Part shown: positions 15,813 through 26,058 of the stretch, piece by piece
How positions within the stretch are numbered: the first letter of the stretch is position 1
Layout of the letters: every line of letters begins with the position of its first letter
DNA from: an uncultured Methylopila sp.
GTDB lineage: Bacteria; Pseudomonadota; Alphaproteobacteria; Rhizobiales; Methylopilaceae
Length of the DNA stretch: 64,000 bases
Direction of reading: 5' to 3'
NCBI GenBank assembly: GCA_902168115.1
Contig: CABHPB010000030.1
Span: forward strand, 20,414-84,413
Made by a program: the position numbers and the translations under genes
The notes under the pieces: model-generated
The model's database searches: none
Seen by the model: only the letters and a program-made list of their open reading frames with translations
Told to the model about the DNA's origin: nothing

Positions 15813-16280
15813 ATGAAATTCTTGAACGGTGCGTCCTGGAGGGCCGTCGGCGCTCCGGCGGCGACCGGCTGGTCCGATCTCAAGGCGCCGAGCCTCGCCG
15901 ACATCGAGAAACTGGCCGACGAGGCCATGAGCCGGCTGCCCGAGACGTTTCGCGACCTCTCGGAGGGCGTCGTGGTGCGCGTCGACGACTTTCCGTCCGA
16001 CGAAGTGATGGTGGAGCTCGGGGCGGAAACCGAGTTCGACCTGCTCGGCCTGTTCACCGGCGTCGGACTGTCGCAGGCGGACTCCGGTCTTCGCACCGGC
16101 CAGATGCCCAACATCGTGCATCTCTACAGGCGGCCCATTCTTGACTACTGGGCCGAGCACGAGGAGACGCTCGGGGCGATCGTGACCCACGTCCTCGTCC
16201 ACGAGATCGGCCATCATTTCGGCCTGTCCGACGCCGCCATGGAGGCGATCGAGGCCGAAGCCGCGGCCGTGGAGGGCTGA
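15813..16280 (+). CDS. Metallopeptidase family (minimal zincin) protein
   Basis: A 155-residue protein with the zinc motif HEIGHHFGLSD near residue 133, preceded by GAIVTHVLV. This is the signature of the small metallopeptidase family with a minimal zincin fold (HExxH, with a downstream Asp as probable third ligand). The central PNIVHLYRRPILDYW and early PETFRDLSEGVVVRVDDFP are also typical. Substrate is unknown. GGGAG lies just upstream of the ATG at 15813, which gives the family's usual length. It is followed, with 84 bases between, by a YkvA-like gene in the same direction. Confidence 0.85.
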   Translation: MKFLNGASWRAVGAPAATGWSDLKAPSLADIEKLADEAMSRLPETFRDLSEGVVVRVDDFPSDEVMVELGAETEFDLLGLFTGVGLSQADSGLRTGQMPNIVHLYRRPILDYWAEHEETLGAIVTHVLVHEIGHHFGLSDAAMEAIEAEAAAVEG

Positions 16281-16364
16281 GCGGGCCGTTCTTGATCGCC
16301 GGGCGCGTCGGCGCCACCTAGAGGACAGCGCCGACGCGGCGCCGAGCCAAGGGAGGCCCGCTTC

Positions 16365-16715
16365 ATGCCGAGCGACCGCGAGTCATCAGACAGGGCGCGG
16401 GTGCTGCGCGACTTCTGGCCGACGATCAGGCGCGTCGCGCGCAACATCCCGTTCGCGGAAGACGCCATCGCGGCCTATTACTGCGCCATGGACCGAGAGA
16501 CTCCTGGCCATGTGCGGCTCGCGCTGATCGCGGCTCTCGCTTATTTCGTGACGCCGGTCGACGCCATGCCGGACTTCCTGCCGCTGATCGGTTTCGCCGA
16601 CGATGCGAGCGTCCTCGCGGCTGCTCTCGCCAACGTGCGCCTGCACATGAAGGACCGGCACCGGGACGCGGCGCGCCGCGCGCTCGAGGACGAGGAATTC
16701 GGCGAGGCGCGCTGA
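16365..16715 (+). CDS. YkvA family (DUF1232) membrane protein
   Basis: A 116-residue protein with the DUF1232 core LIAALAYFVTPVDAMPDFLPLIGFADDASVLAAAL at about residues 52-86, which usually forms two short membrane-associated helices. A basic helix on the N-terminal side and an acidic or basic tail flank it. Function of the family is not known. GGGAGG precedes the ATG at 16365. Same direction as the upstream zincin, probably one operon; the next gene has its own intergenic region. Confidence 0.85.
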   Translation: MPSDRESSDRARVLRDFWPTIRRVARNIPFAEDAIAAYYCAMDRETPGHVRLALIAALAYFVTPVDAMPDFLPLIGFADDASVLAAALANVRLHMKDRHRDAARRALEDEEFGEAR

Positions 16716-16855
16716 ACGGCGGCGCCGGAATACCGGTTTCCCCCAGCGTTCCGCCGCCCGCGCACGAATGTGTTGACTATGTCCTAATCGTGCGCTTTTT
16801 GTGCCGGTCTTGATGACGGGCGGTCCGCCGCGCGTCGCCACGGGGACCACGGGGC

Positions 16856-17761
16856 ATGCTGAAACGGCCCGTCGTGCACGCTGGCGTCTTCGCACTGGTC
16901 GCGCTCTCGGGAGCGGCGATCGCGCAGGCAGCCCAGCAGCCGACCTACTCGCGATCGACAGCTGATCGCGAATGCCTCGCCCGGGCGATGTATTTCGAGT
17001 CCAACAAGTCTTCGGAAGACGGCATGCTCGCCGTCGGCACGGTCGTCGCCAATCGCCTGAAGTCGGGCCGCTACGGCGGGACCTTCTGCAGCGTCGTCGG
17101 CCAGCGCGGCCAGTTCGCGGCGGGCGTCCTGTCGCGCGGCATGGGCGGCGAGGCCGCTGCGCGCGCGCGCCGGGTGGCAGAGGCGGTCATGGCCGGCCAT
17201 CGCCATCCCGCGGTTCAGGAAGCGATGTTCTTCCACACCGCCGGGCTGCGCTTCGGCTACGGCAACATGCACTACCTCACGGTCGCCGGCGGCAACATCT
17301 TCTACGAGAAGCGCAGCGCGCGGAATGCGCAGGCGGCCCGCGCCAACGCCCTTTCGATGGCCAGGGCCTATGCGAAGGCCGGCGTCGACCGCGCCGCCGC
17401 CGCCCCGGTGCTCGCCGCGGCGCTGCGGCGGAAAGCCCTGGAAAGCCCCGTCGTGCTCGCGCGTGTCGTTCAGCAGCAGCCCTTGGCGGCCGAAGTCCGC
17501 TTCGGGGACGCGCCGCTTGAGTCCTCCTCGTTCACGCTGGCTTCGGCCTATCGAGGCTCCGACGCCGGCACGCCGGCCGCGAACAGCGCGCTCGCCGCCG
17601 TCGCGGCGCTCGCTCCGAAAAAAGCCGGCGGACAGCGCGTCATCTCGCCCGCCGCGACGGTCCAGGCGGCGATGACGCCGATGCTCGGCTCCGCTCATGA
17701 GGCGAAGCCGAACCCGATGGCGAACTACGTCGTCGCCATGGCCTGGTCGGCCTTCGACTGA
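16856..17761 (+). CDS. SleB-type cell wall hydrolase (paralog 1)
   Basis: A 301-residue protein with a signal peptide (about residues 1-27). The Hydrolase_2/SleB-like catalytic domain covers about 37-150: ECLARAMYFESNKSSEDGMLAVGTVVANRLKSGRYG, VVGQRGQFAAGVLS and an FFHTAGLRF ... VAGGNIFYEK end. The Glu residues of ECLARAMYFES are the expected catalytic region. SleB-like enzymes cleave peptidoglycan glycan strands. The C-terminal half is Ala-rich, probably a disordered linker, ending ANYVVAMAWSAFD, a tail shared with the next paralog. Periplasmic or envelope-associated. Confidence 0.88.
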   Translation: MLKRPVVHAGVFALVALSGAAIAQAAQQPTYSRSTADRECLARAMYFESNKSSEDGMLAVGTVVANRLKSGRYGGTFCSVVGQRGQFAAGVLSRGMGGEAAARARRVAEAVMAGHRHPAVQEAMFFHTAGLRFGYGNMHYLTVAGGNIFYEKRSARNAQAARANALSMARAYAKAGVDRAAAAPVLAAALRRKALESPVVLARVVQQQPLAAEVRFGDAPLESSSFTLASAYRGSDAGTPAANSALAAVAALAPKKAGGQRVISPAATVQAAMTPMLGSAHEAKPNPMANYVVAMAWSAFD

Positions 17762-18187
17762 CCGCTCACGCGGCGTCGCCCGCGGCGAACTTTTCCACAC
17801 ACTGACTTCGTTCCTGCGACCGGTTGGCGCACTCCCGCGCGCGCCGGGCGGCGCCGATCAGCGTGATCGATGGAGCGCGCCGCGATTGCGCCCAATATGG
17901 CGGGCGTGTGACGACGTAGTCGACGCCGACGTGGCACTATGAGCCTCCCGCCGAAAGCTTTTTTGCACAAGCACTCAATAGTAATTGCTTCGATGAAGCG
18001 AAGATCGAAACAATCCGTAATACCAACAGACCACTGTGATATTAGTGATTTAGGCGAAATTCGGGCATCATCGATACGCGTTGCTCCGCATTGACTATTT
18101 GTTAACCATCTTGCTCTTCGCTGATCCCGTCAGGCGGCCGGTTCCTCCATACGATCCGGCTGCTCTCTCGGGGACTGCGAAAAGAGA
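17762..18187. other. 426-bp intergenic region with AT-rich patch
   Basis: Bases about 17945-18110 are AT-rich against a GC-rich background. They contain GCTTC-GAT-GAAGC (17987-17999), CACT/AGTG arms, and TTTGTTAACCATC (18098-18110) with TTGACT just upstream. This is most likely the promoter region of the second hydrolase. A 51-codon frame (17939-18094) crosses it but has no ribosome site. Confidence 0.5.
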
Positions 18188-19204
18188 ATGAACTACCGAC
18201 TGCTGACGCGCGCGGCGCTCGCATCCGTGCTCGTCCTCACCGGCGTCTGCGCCGCCGAAGCCGGCCGGCGCGCCGCCAAGGGGTCGTCGCTCACCGACGT
18301 CGAGTGCATGGCGCGCGCCATGTACTTCGAATCCAACCGCACGCGCGAAGACGGCATGCTCGCCGTCGGCACCGTGGTGGCGAACCGCCTCGAGTCCGGC
18401 CGCTACGCCCAGACCGTGTGCGGCGTCGTCGGCCAGACGAGCCAGTTCGCGCCCGGCGTGCTCTCGCGCCGCATGGCCGAGAAGAAGCCGGCGGAAAAGG
18501 CGCGCCAGGTCGCCGAGGCCGTCCTCAACGGGCTGCGCCACCCCGCCGCGGGCGGCGCGATGTTCTTCCACACCGCCAACGTGCCGTTCCGCAACGACGA
18601 CAAGGACTACGTCCTCGTCTCGGGCGGAAACGCCTTCTACCGCTGGAACCGCGGCGGCGACGGCGAGGCCGCCAAGGCCAATCTCGCATCGCTGTCGCGC
18701 GCCTTCGCCGACGCCGAGGACGAGCGCCGGATCGGGGTGCGCGTGGTCGCGAAGGTCGTCCCGCAGAATCCGGACGACGCGCCGGTGCTTAAGGTCGCGG
18801 CGCTGCCGGCGCCCGACGCGGTCGCGCCGCTCGCGCCGCAGGTCGAGGTCAGCGAAACCCGGCCGGACGTCGCGCCCTCCGCGGCGCCGCAGACGATCCA
18901 GGTCGCGGCCGCGGAGGTTTCGCAGGGCCGCGTCGCGCAGGAGATCGTCGACGACCGCGGCGCGCTGTCGAAGGCGCTCGCCTTCCGCGGCGAACCCGTC
19001 CGCACCCCCGCCGCGAGCGAGGCGCTTTCGGTCGTCATGTCGCTCGCGCCGCAGGGCAGGAGCGCCGGCGAGGCGCGGCGCGTCATCGCGCCCGCGACGC
19101 CGGTCTACGCCTCCGCGGCGCCGATCTTCCGCAAGCGTGAGGATGCGACGCCGAACCCGATGGCCAACTTCGTCGTGGCGCAGGCCTGGTCGGGCTTCGA
19201 CTGA
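18188..19204 (+). CDS. SleB-type cell wall hydrolase (paralog 2)
   Basis: A 338-residue paralog of the preceding hydrolase. Signal peptide about 1-22; catalytic domain about 38-155 with ECMARAMYFESNRTREDGMLAVGTVVANRLESGRYAQTV, VVGQTSQFAPGVLS and FFHTANVPF ... VSGGNAFYRW. A Pro/Ala/Val-rich segment of about 140 residues follows, and the protein ends PNPMANFVVAQAWSGFD, almost the same tail as paralog 1, suggesting a conserved C-terminal anchor or interaction motif. AAAAGAGA precedes the ATG. The TTTGTTAACCATC element upstream hints at CtrA control. Confidence 0.88.
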   Translation: MNYRLLTRAALASVLVLTGVCAAEAGRRAAKGSSLTDVECMARAMYFESNRTREDGMLAVGTVVANRLESGRYAQTVCGVVGQTSQFAPGVLSRRMAEKKPAEKARQVAEAVLNGLRHPAAGGAMFFHTANVPFRNDDKDYVLVSGGNAFYRWNRGGDGEAAKANLASLSRAFADAEDERRIGVRVVAKVVPQNPDDAPVLKVAALPAPDAVAPLAPQVEVSETRPDVAPSAAPQTIQVAAAEVSQGRVAQEIVDDRGALSKALAFRGEPVRTPAASEALSVVMSLAPQGRSAGEARRVIAPATPVYASAAPIFRKREDATPNPMANFVVAQAWSGFD

Positions 19205-19328
19205 GGGTTTTGGCTTTCGTCCTCCGACGATTCGCTCATTGCGGCGCCGCACACGTGAGCTAAGACGTGGGGCTTGAGGGGCGTCGCCGGCCGTGCGCGC
19301 CCGTCCTGTCCCAGGCGGAGCTCGAAAA

Positions 19329-21299
19329 ATGGCCGACAAGCCCTGGCTGTTCCGGACCTATGCGGGTCATTCGACGCCCGAGGCCTCGAACCGCCTCTAC
19401 AAGTCGAACCTCGCCAAGGGTCAGACGGGCCTGTCGGTCGCCTTCGACCTGCCGACCCAGACCGGCTACGACCCCGACCACGTGCTGTCGCGCGGCGAGG
19501 TCGGCAAGGTCGGCGTGCCGGTCAGCCATCTCGGCGACATGCGGGCGCTGTTCGACGGCATCCCGCTCGACAAGATGAACACGTCGATGACGATCAACGC
19601 GACGGCGGCCTGGCTGCTGTCGCTCTACGCCGCGCTCGCCGAGGAGCAGGGCGCGGACCGCTCGGCGCTGAACGGCACGACGCAGAACGACATCATCAAG
19701 GAATATCTGTCGCGCGGGACCTACGTGTTCCCGCCGGCGCCCTCGCTCAGGCTGATCCGCGACGTCATCCTCTTCACCACGAAGGAGATGCCGAAGTGGA
19801 ACCCGATGAACGTCTGCTCCTACCATCTGCAGGAAGCCGGGGCGACGCCGACGCAGGAACTCGCCTACGCGCTCGCGACCGCGATCGCGGTGCTCGACGA
19901 GGTCAAGGAGGCCGGCGTCGAGGGCGAAGTGTTCGAGACCACCGTCGGGCGCATCTCGTTCTTCGTGAACGCCGGCATGAAGCTCGTCACCGAAATCGCC
20001 AAGATGCGCGCCTTCGTCGATCTCTGGGACGAGATCACGGCCGAGCGCTACGGGGTCAAGGAGGCGAAGCACCGCCGCTTCCGCTACGGCGTGCAGGTCA
20101 ATTCGCTCGGCCTGACCGAGCCGCAGCCTGAAAACAACGTCTATCGGATTCTGATCCAGACGCTCGCGGTCACCCTGTCGAAGGACGCCCGCGCGAGGGC
20201 GGTGCAGCTCCCGGCGTGGAACGAGGCGCTCGGCCTGCCGCGGCCGTGGGACCAGCAGTGGTCGCTGCGCGCCCAGCAGATCCTCGCCTTCGAGACCGAC
20301 ATCCTCGAATACGCCGACATCTTCAACGGATCTGCGGTGATGGACGAGAAGGTCGCGCAGCTGAAGGAGGAGGCGCTCGCCGAACTCGCCCGCATCGACG
20401 AGATGGGCGGCGCGATCACGGCGGTCCAGTCCGGCTACATGAAGGGCCGCCTCGTCGAGGCCAACGCGAAGCGCCTCGCGGCGATCGAGTCGGGCGATCT
20501 CGTCGTCGTCGGCGTCAACAAATATGAGGGCACCGAGCCCTCGCCGCTCTCGACCGGCGAAGGCTCGATCCAGGTGATCCCGGAGAGCGTCGGTCAGGAG
20601 GCGATCGAGCGGCTGAACGCCTGGAAGGCGCAGCGCGACCAGAAGGCGGTCGACAAGGCGCTGGCCGACCTCGCGAGCGCCGCGAAGGAAGACCGCAACG
20701 TCATGGAGCCGTCGATCGCCGCCGCCAAGGCGGGCGTGACGACCGGAGAATGGGGCCAGACGCTGCGCGAGATCTTCGGCGAGTACCGGGCGCCGACCGG
20801 CGTCGGCAAGGCCTCGAAGGGCGACCGCGAGGGCACCGGCATCGCCGAGGTCCGCAAGTCGGTCGAAGCGGCCTCGAACGCGCTCGGGCGCCGCCTGAAG
20901 CTGCTCGTCGGCAAGCCCGGCCTCGACGGCCACTCCAACGGCGCCGAGCAGATCGCCGTGCGCGCCCGCGATTGCGGCTTCGAGGTCGTCTACGAGGGCA
21001 TCCGCCTGACTCCGGCCGAGATCGTCAACGCCGCGCTCGAGGAGGGCGTCCACGTCGTCGGACTGTCGATCCTGTCCGGCTCGCACCTGCCGCTGGTGCG
21101 CGACGTGATGGACCGGATGCGTAAGGAAGGTCTGGACGACGTGCCGGTCATCGTCGGCGGCATCATCCCTCCGGAGGACGAGCGCGAGTTGAAGGCGATG
21201 GGCGTCGCGGCGGTCTATACGCCGAAGAACTTCGACCTCACCGCCATCATGGGCGATATCGTTCGGATCGCTGAAGGCGCCGGCCAGAAGGCCGCGTGA
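19329..21299 (+). CDS. meaA: Ethylmalonyl-CoA mutase (coenzyme B12-dependent)
   Basis: A 656-residue single-chain B12 mutase of the MeaA type, which converts (2R)-ethylmalonyl-CoA to (2S)-methylsuccinyl-CoA. The TIM-barrel substrate domain covers about 1-510 (AFDLPTQTGYDPDH, NPMNVCSYHLQEAGATPTQELAYALA). The cobalamin domain follows at about 520-650, with the lower axial ligand H535 in GLDGHSNGAEQ, then SILSGSHL and VGGIIPPED. The single-chain length and NPMNVCSYH fit MeaA rather than methylmalonyl-CoA mutase. The ATG at 19329 matches family starts. It forms its own transcription unit, apart from mcd. Confidence 0.93.
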   Translation: MADKPWLFRTYAGHSTPEASNRLYKSNLAKGQTGLSVAFDLPTQTGYDPDHVLSRGEVGKVGVPVSHLGDMRALFDGIPLDKMNTSMTINATAAWLLSLYAALAEEQGADRSALNGTTQNDIIKEYLSRGTYVFPPAPSLRLIRDVILFTTKEMPKWNPMNVCSYHLQEAGATPTQELAYALATAIAVLDEVKEAGVEGEVFETTVGRISFFVNAGMKLVTEIAKMRAFVDLWDEITAERYGVKEAKHRRFRYGVQVNSLGLTEPQPENNVYRILIQTLAVTLSKDARARAVQLPAWNEALGLPRPWDQQWSLRAQQILAFETDILEYADIFNGSAVMDEKVAQLKEEALAELARIDEMGGAITAVQSGYMKGRLVEANAKRLAAIESGDLVVVGVNKYEGTEPSPLSTGEGSIQVIPESVGQEAIERLNAWKAQRDQKAVDKALADLASAAKEDRNVMEPSIAAAKAGVTTGEWGQTLREIFGEYRAPTGVGKASKGDREGTGIAEVRKSVEAASNALGRRLKLLVGKPGLDGHSNGAEQIAVRARDCGFEVVYEGIRLTPAEIVNAALEEGVHVVGLSILSGSHLPLVRDVMDRMRKEGLDDVPVIVGGIIPPEDERELKAMGVAAVYTPKNFDLTAIMGDIVRIAEGAGQKAA

Positions 21300-21314
21300 C
21301 GCCTGACGCCAAGG

Positions 21315-21338
21315 CTCCGGCGGAAGCAACCGCCGGAG
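21315..21338 (+). terminator. Hairpin downstream of meaA
   Basis: CTCCGGCGG (21315-21323) pairs perfectly with CCGCCGGAG (21330-21338) around AAGCAA. It has no T-run, so it may be a weak terminator or an RNA-stabilising 3' structure. Confidence 0.5.
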
Positions 21339-21443
21339 TCCTCGCCGAGTCTTCGCCCGCCGCGCTCATGTATTCGTGACCGGCGCGGCCGGCCTCGACT
21401 CCAACGCCTGAGTCCTTATCCAGCGCGCGCCTGCCGGAATCAC

Positions 21444-21496
21444 GGTTCGTTCCAATAGAACGAATCGCGGACGAATCATCGATTCCCGATTCGTTC
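21444..21496. promoter_or_regulatory. Cluster of GAACGAATC-type inverted and direct repeats
   Basis: GGTTCGTTC (21444-21452) and GAACGAATC (21458-21466) form an inverted pair with a 5-base spacer. GGACGAATC follows at 21469-21477 and GATTCGTTC at 21488-21496. GAATC-ATC-GATTC overlaps them at 21473-21485. Four near-copies of one 9-mer in 53 bases suggest cooperative binding of an unknown regulator. Confidence 0.45.
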
Positions 21497-21532
21497 TCAA
21501 AACGGCTTGCCGCCGCAACGTATTCGCCACAG

Positions 21533-21545
21533 TTTGTTAACCATC
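21533..21545 (+). promoter_or_regulatory. CtrA-like half site TTTGTTAACCATC
   Basis: The TTAACCAT core is the CtrA half-site consensus. The identical 13-mer lies at 18098-18110 upstream of the second SleB hydrolase. There is no second TTAA at the N7 distance, so binding is uncertain. Confidence 0.35.
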
Positions 21546-21660
21546 CGGAGCAAAATACCGGCGACGACTCCGGCGCGAGAAACGCTTCGCCCTTAGCCCC
21601 TGCGGCATTCTGTCCAAGCCGCCCGGAGGGTCGCGGGCGGGCCCGGGGAGGCTCGGGGCC

Positions 21661-22470
21661 ATGGACTGGATCGGAAACGCCGTCGGCCGGCGGGTCGTCG
21701 ACTATCTCGTGCAGGACGTCCGGAGCGAGCCGCTGGTCGCCGGAAGCCCAGAGGCGCTGCGCGCCACGCTTCGCGTCGGCGACGTGCTGCTGGTCGCTGG
21801 ACGCTCACGCGTCGCGGCCGTCATCCGGCGCATGACCTCGTCGATCTGGTCGCACGCGGTCCTCTATGTCGGCGACATGCTCGATACCTTCGAGCCGGAC
21901 GGCGAGCGCCACACGCTGGTCGAGATGGAGCTCGGGATCGGCTGCGCCTCGGCGCCGCTGTCGAAATACGCCGGCGAGCAGACCCGCATCTGCCGGCCAT
22001 ACGATCTCGACGTCCATGAGCGGGAGCAGGTCGCGCGCTACTGCATCCTGCGTCTCGGCTACGAATACGACGTCAAGAACATCTTCGACCTGCTGCGCTA
22101 CCTGACCCCGCTGCCGCTGATCACGAACGCCATGGGCCGGCGGGTGCTGATGCTGGGCTCGGGCCTTCCGACCCGCGCGATCTGCTCGTCGCTGATCGCC
22201 CGCGCCTTCGAGCAGGTACGCTATCCGATCCTGCCGAAGATCGAGACGGTGACCGACGAGGGCGCGCGGCGCGAGATCCTGCACATCCGCCACCACTCCC
22301 TCTACATGCCGCGCGACTTCGACATCTCCCCCTATTTCGAGGTGGTGAAGCCGACGCTCGTCCAGGGCTTCGACTACCGCGCCTGCGTCTGGGCGGAGCG
22401 GCGCGCGGCCCCGCGCCAGGAGGCGTCCGGGCCGCCGACCCCTGAAGTCATCGCGATGCGCCGAAGCTGA
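21661..22470 (+). CDS. YiiX/YebB-like NlpC/P60-fold cysteine hydrolase
   Basis: A 269-residue protein of the YiiX/YebB-like N1pC/P60 group. The circularly permuted papain-like core shows the opening LRVGDVLLVAG near residue 37, the catalytic-His region SIWSHAVLYVGDM near 60-72 and the Cys region RAICSSLIARAFEQVRYP near 178-192. Such enzymes cleave amide bonds in peptidoglycan peptides or in lipids. No signal peptide or membrane segment is seen, so it may act in the cytosol. The ATG at 21661 follows GGGGAGGCTCGGGGCC. Its upstream region carries two operator-like elements. Confidence 0.8.
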   Translation: MDWIGNAVGRRVVDYLVQDVRSEPLVAGSPEALRATLRVGDVLLVAGRSRVAAVIRRMTSSIWSHAVLYVGDMLDTFEPDGERHTLVEMELGIGCASAPLSKYAGEQTRICRPYDLDVHEREQVARYCILRLGYEYDVKNIFDLLRYLTPLPLITNAMGRRVLMLGSGLPTRAICSSLIARAFEQVRYPILPKIETVTDEGARREILHIRHHSLYMPRDFDISPYFEVVKPTLVQGFDYRACVWAERRAAPRQEASGPPTPEVIAMRRS

Positions 22471-22509
22471 ACCTCCCGCCCTCCGGCGCGAAAAATCCGG
22501 ACACGCATC

Positions 22510-22538
22510 TTGTAAAACGATATATCGTTTGTCAGATA
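22510..22538 (+). promoter_or_regulatory. padR promoter with 16-bp perfect palindrome
   Basis: TTGTAA (22510-22515) and CAGATA (22533-22538) with a 17-base spacer form a sigma70-like promoter. The perfect palindrome AAACGATATATCGTTT (22515-22530) fills the spacer. PadR regulators bind ATAT-centred palindromes of this type, so autorepression is likely. Confidence 0.6.
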
Positions 22539-22560
22539 GGTCGTATGAAAGACCTATCTG
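22533..22560 (+). promoter_or_regulatory. Perfect 10-bp inverted repeat before padR
   Basis: CAGATAGGTC (22533-22542), an 8-base spacer, and GACCTATCTG (22551-22560). It overlaps the -10 and ends beside the ribosome-binding site GGAGAG, so it could be a second operator or an RNA hairpin limiting translation. Confidence 0.5.
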
Positions 22561-22571
22561 GAGAGACAGTC

Positions 22572-23180
22572 ATGTCCAGTCACGCCCTGCCCTTCGGCCA
22601 TTGGGGCCGTCGTCCCTGGTTCGCTTCGTCCGATCATGGCGACAGATCCTGCGGCTCGCGCTTCCGCGGCGGCCCGTTCGGGCGCCATCGCGGGGGGCCC
22701 TTCGGCGGCGGCCCGTTCGGCCGCGGCGGGGGCGGCCGGATGTTCGACGCCGGCGCGCTGCGCCTCGTCGTGCTCGGCCTGCTCGCCGAGGCGCCGCGCC
22801 ACGGCTACGACGTCATCAAGGCGCTCGAGGCCCGCTTCCGGGGAACCTATTCGCCGAGCCCCGGCTCGATCTATCCGATGCTGCAGATGATGGAGGACGC
22901 CGACCTCGCCGTCTCGGAGACGCAGGGCAACAAGCGCCTCTATTCGATCACCGACGCCGGCCGGGCCTATCTCGAGGAGAACCGGGCGGAGCTCGACAAG
23001 ATCAACGCGCAGGTCGACGAGACCTCGGACGCGCTCGGCGAGGCGGCGCTCGGCGAGGTGATCGCCGAGCTCAGGCGCACGCTGTTCGAGAAGCTGCGGG
23101 GCGGCCGGCTGACCGGCGAGCAGGCGGCCAAGGCGCGGGAGATTCTCAACCGCGCCGCGCGAGACCTTCAGGGGCTCTGA
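22572..23180 (+). CDS. PadR family transcriptional regulator with Gly/His/Arg-rich N-terminus
   Basis: A 202-residue regulator. Residues 1-58 are rich in Gly, Phe, Arg and His (repeats of GGPFG), then the PadR winged helix begins (LRLVVLGLLAEAPRHGYDVIKALE, SPGSIYPMLQMMEDADLAV, NKRLYSITDAGRAYLEENR), with a C-terminal dimerisation helix. A low-complexity, His-containing N-terminal extension is also found in YqjI-type PadR proteins that sense metals; metal binding here is inferred only. The ATG at 22572 sits behind GGAGAG. No target besides its own promoter is apparent, and clpB on the other side is convergent. Confidence 0.88.
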   Translation: MSSHALPFGHWGRRPWFASSDHGDRSCGSRFRGGPFGRHRGGPFGGGPFGRGGGGRMFDAGALRLVVLGLLAEAPRHGYDVIKALEARFRGTYSPSPGSIYPMLQMMEDADLAVSETQGNKRLYSITDAGRAYLEENRAELDKINAQVDETSDALGEAALGEVIAELRRTLFEKLRGGRLTGEQAAKAREILNRAARDLQGL

Positions 23181-23186
23181 AATGAA

Positions 23187-23215
23187 GGCCTCCCCCGCGC
23201 AAAGCGGGGGAGGCC
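23187..23215. terminator. Hairpin between convergent padR and clpB
   Basis: GGCCTCCCCCGC (23187-23198) pairs perfectly with GCGGGGGAGGCC (23204-23215) across a GCAAA loop. It lacks T-runs, but its position suggests a bidirectional terminator. Confidence 0.6.
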
Positions 23216-23225
23216 GGACGTCCGC

Positions 23226-25826
<2,601 letters not shown>

Positions 25827-25978
25827 GCGCGTCTCCTTCCGAGCGCGCCGACTGCAAGCCGCTGCCCTTGCGGACCTCCGCGGCCGAGACTCCCTGACGG
25901 ACCCCGATCGGCGCCTCAACACGTCTTTCCGGACCGGACGGTCCGGCGGAGGCCCCGTTGCGGCGACCTCCTGACGTC

Positions 25979-26007
25979 ATATGGGCGCAACACAGTCCTC
26001 TCGAAAG
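25979..26007 (-). promoter_or_regulatory. Possible heat-shock (RpoH) promoter of clpB
   Basis: On the minus strand CTTTCG (26002-26007) and CCATAT (25979-25984) are 17 bases apart. The -10 fits the alphaproteobacterial RpoH consensus; the -35 matches CTTGAA at only its first three positions. Confidence 0.3.
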
Positions 26008-26058
26008 AGGGCGAACGGAGCCCGCGACGCAAGATTTTGCCGCGAGAGACCGGATCCG

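Larger units (their letters stand above)
21339..21660. other. Intergenic region with clustered operator-like repeats
   Basis: Two notable elements (21444-21496 and 21533-21545) are listed separately. The remainder, up to the start of the YiiX-like gene, is GC-rich with no reading frame or RNA recognised. Confidence 0.5.

Noticed and set aside
17939..18094. A 51-residue protein in the AT-rich patch
   Set aside because: No ribosome-binding site, atypical composition and no recognisable motif; kept only as an observation.
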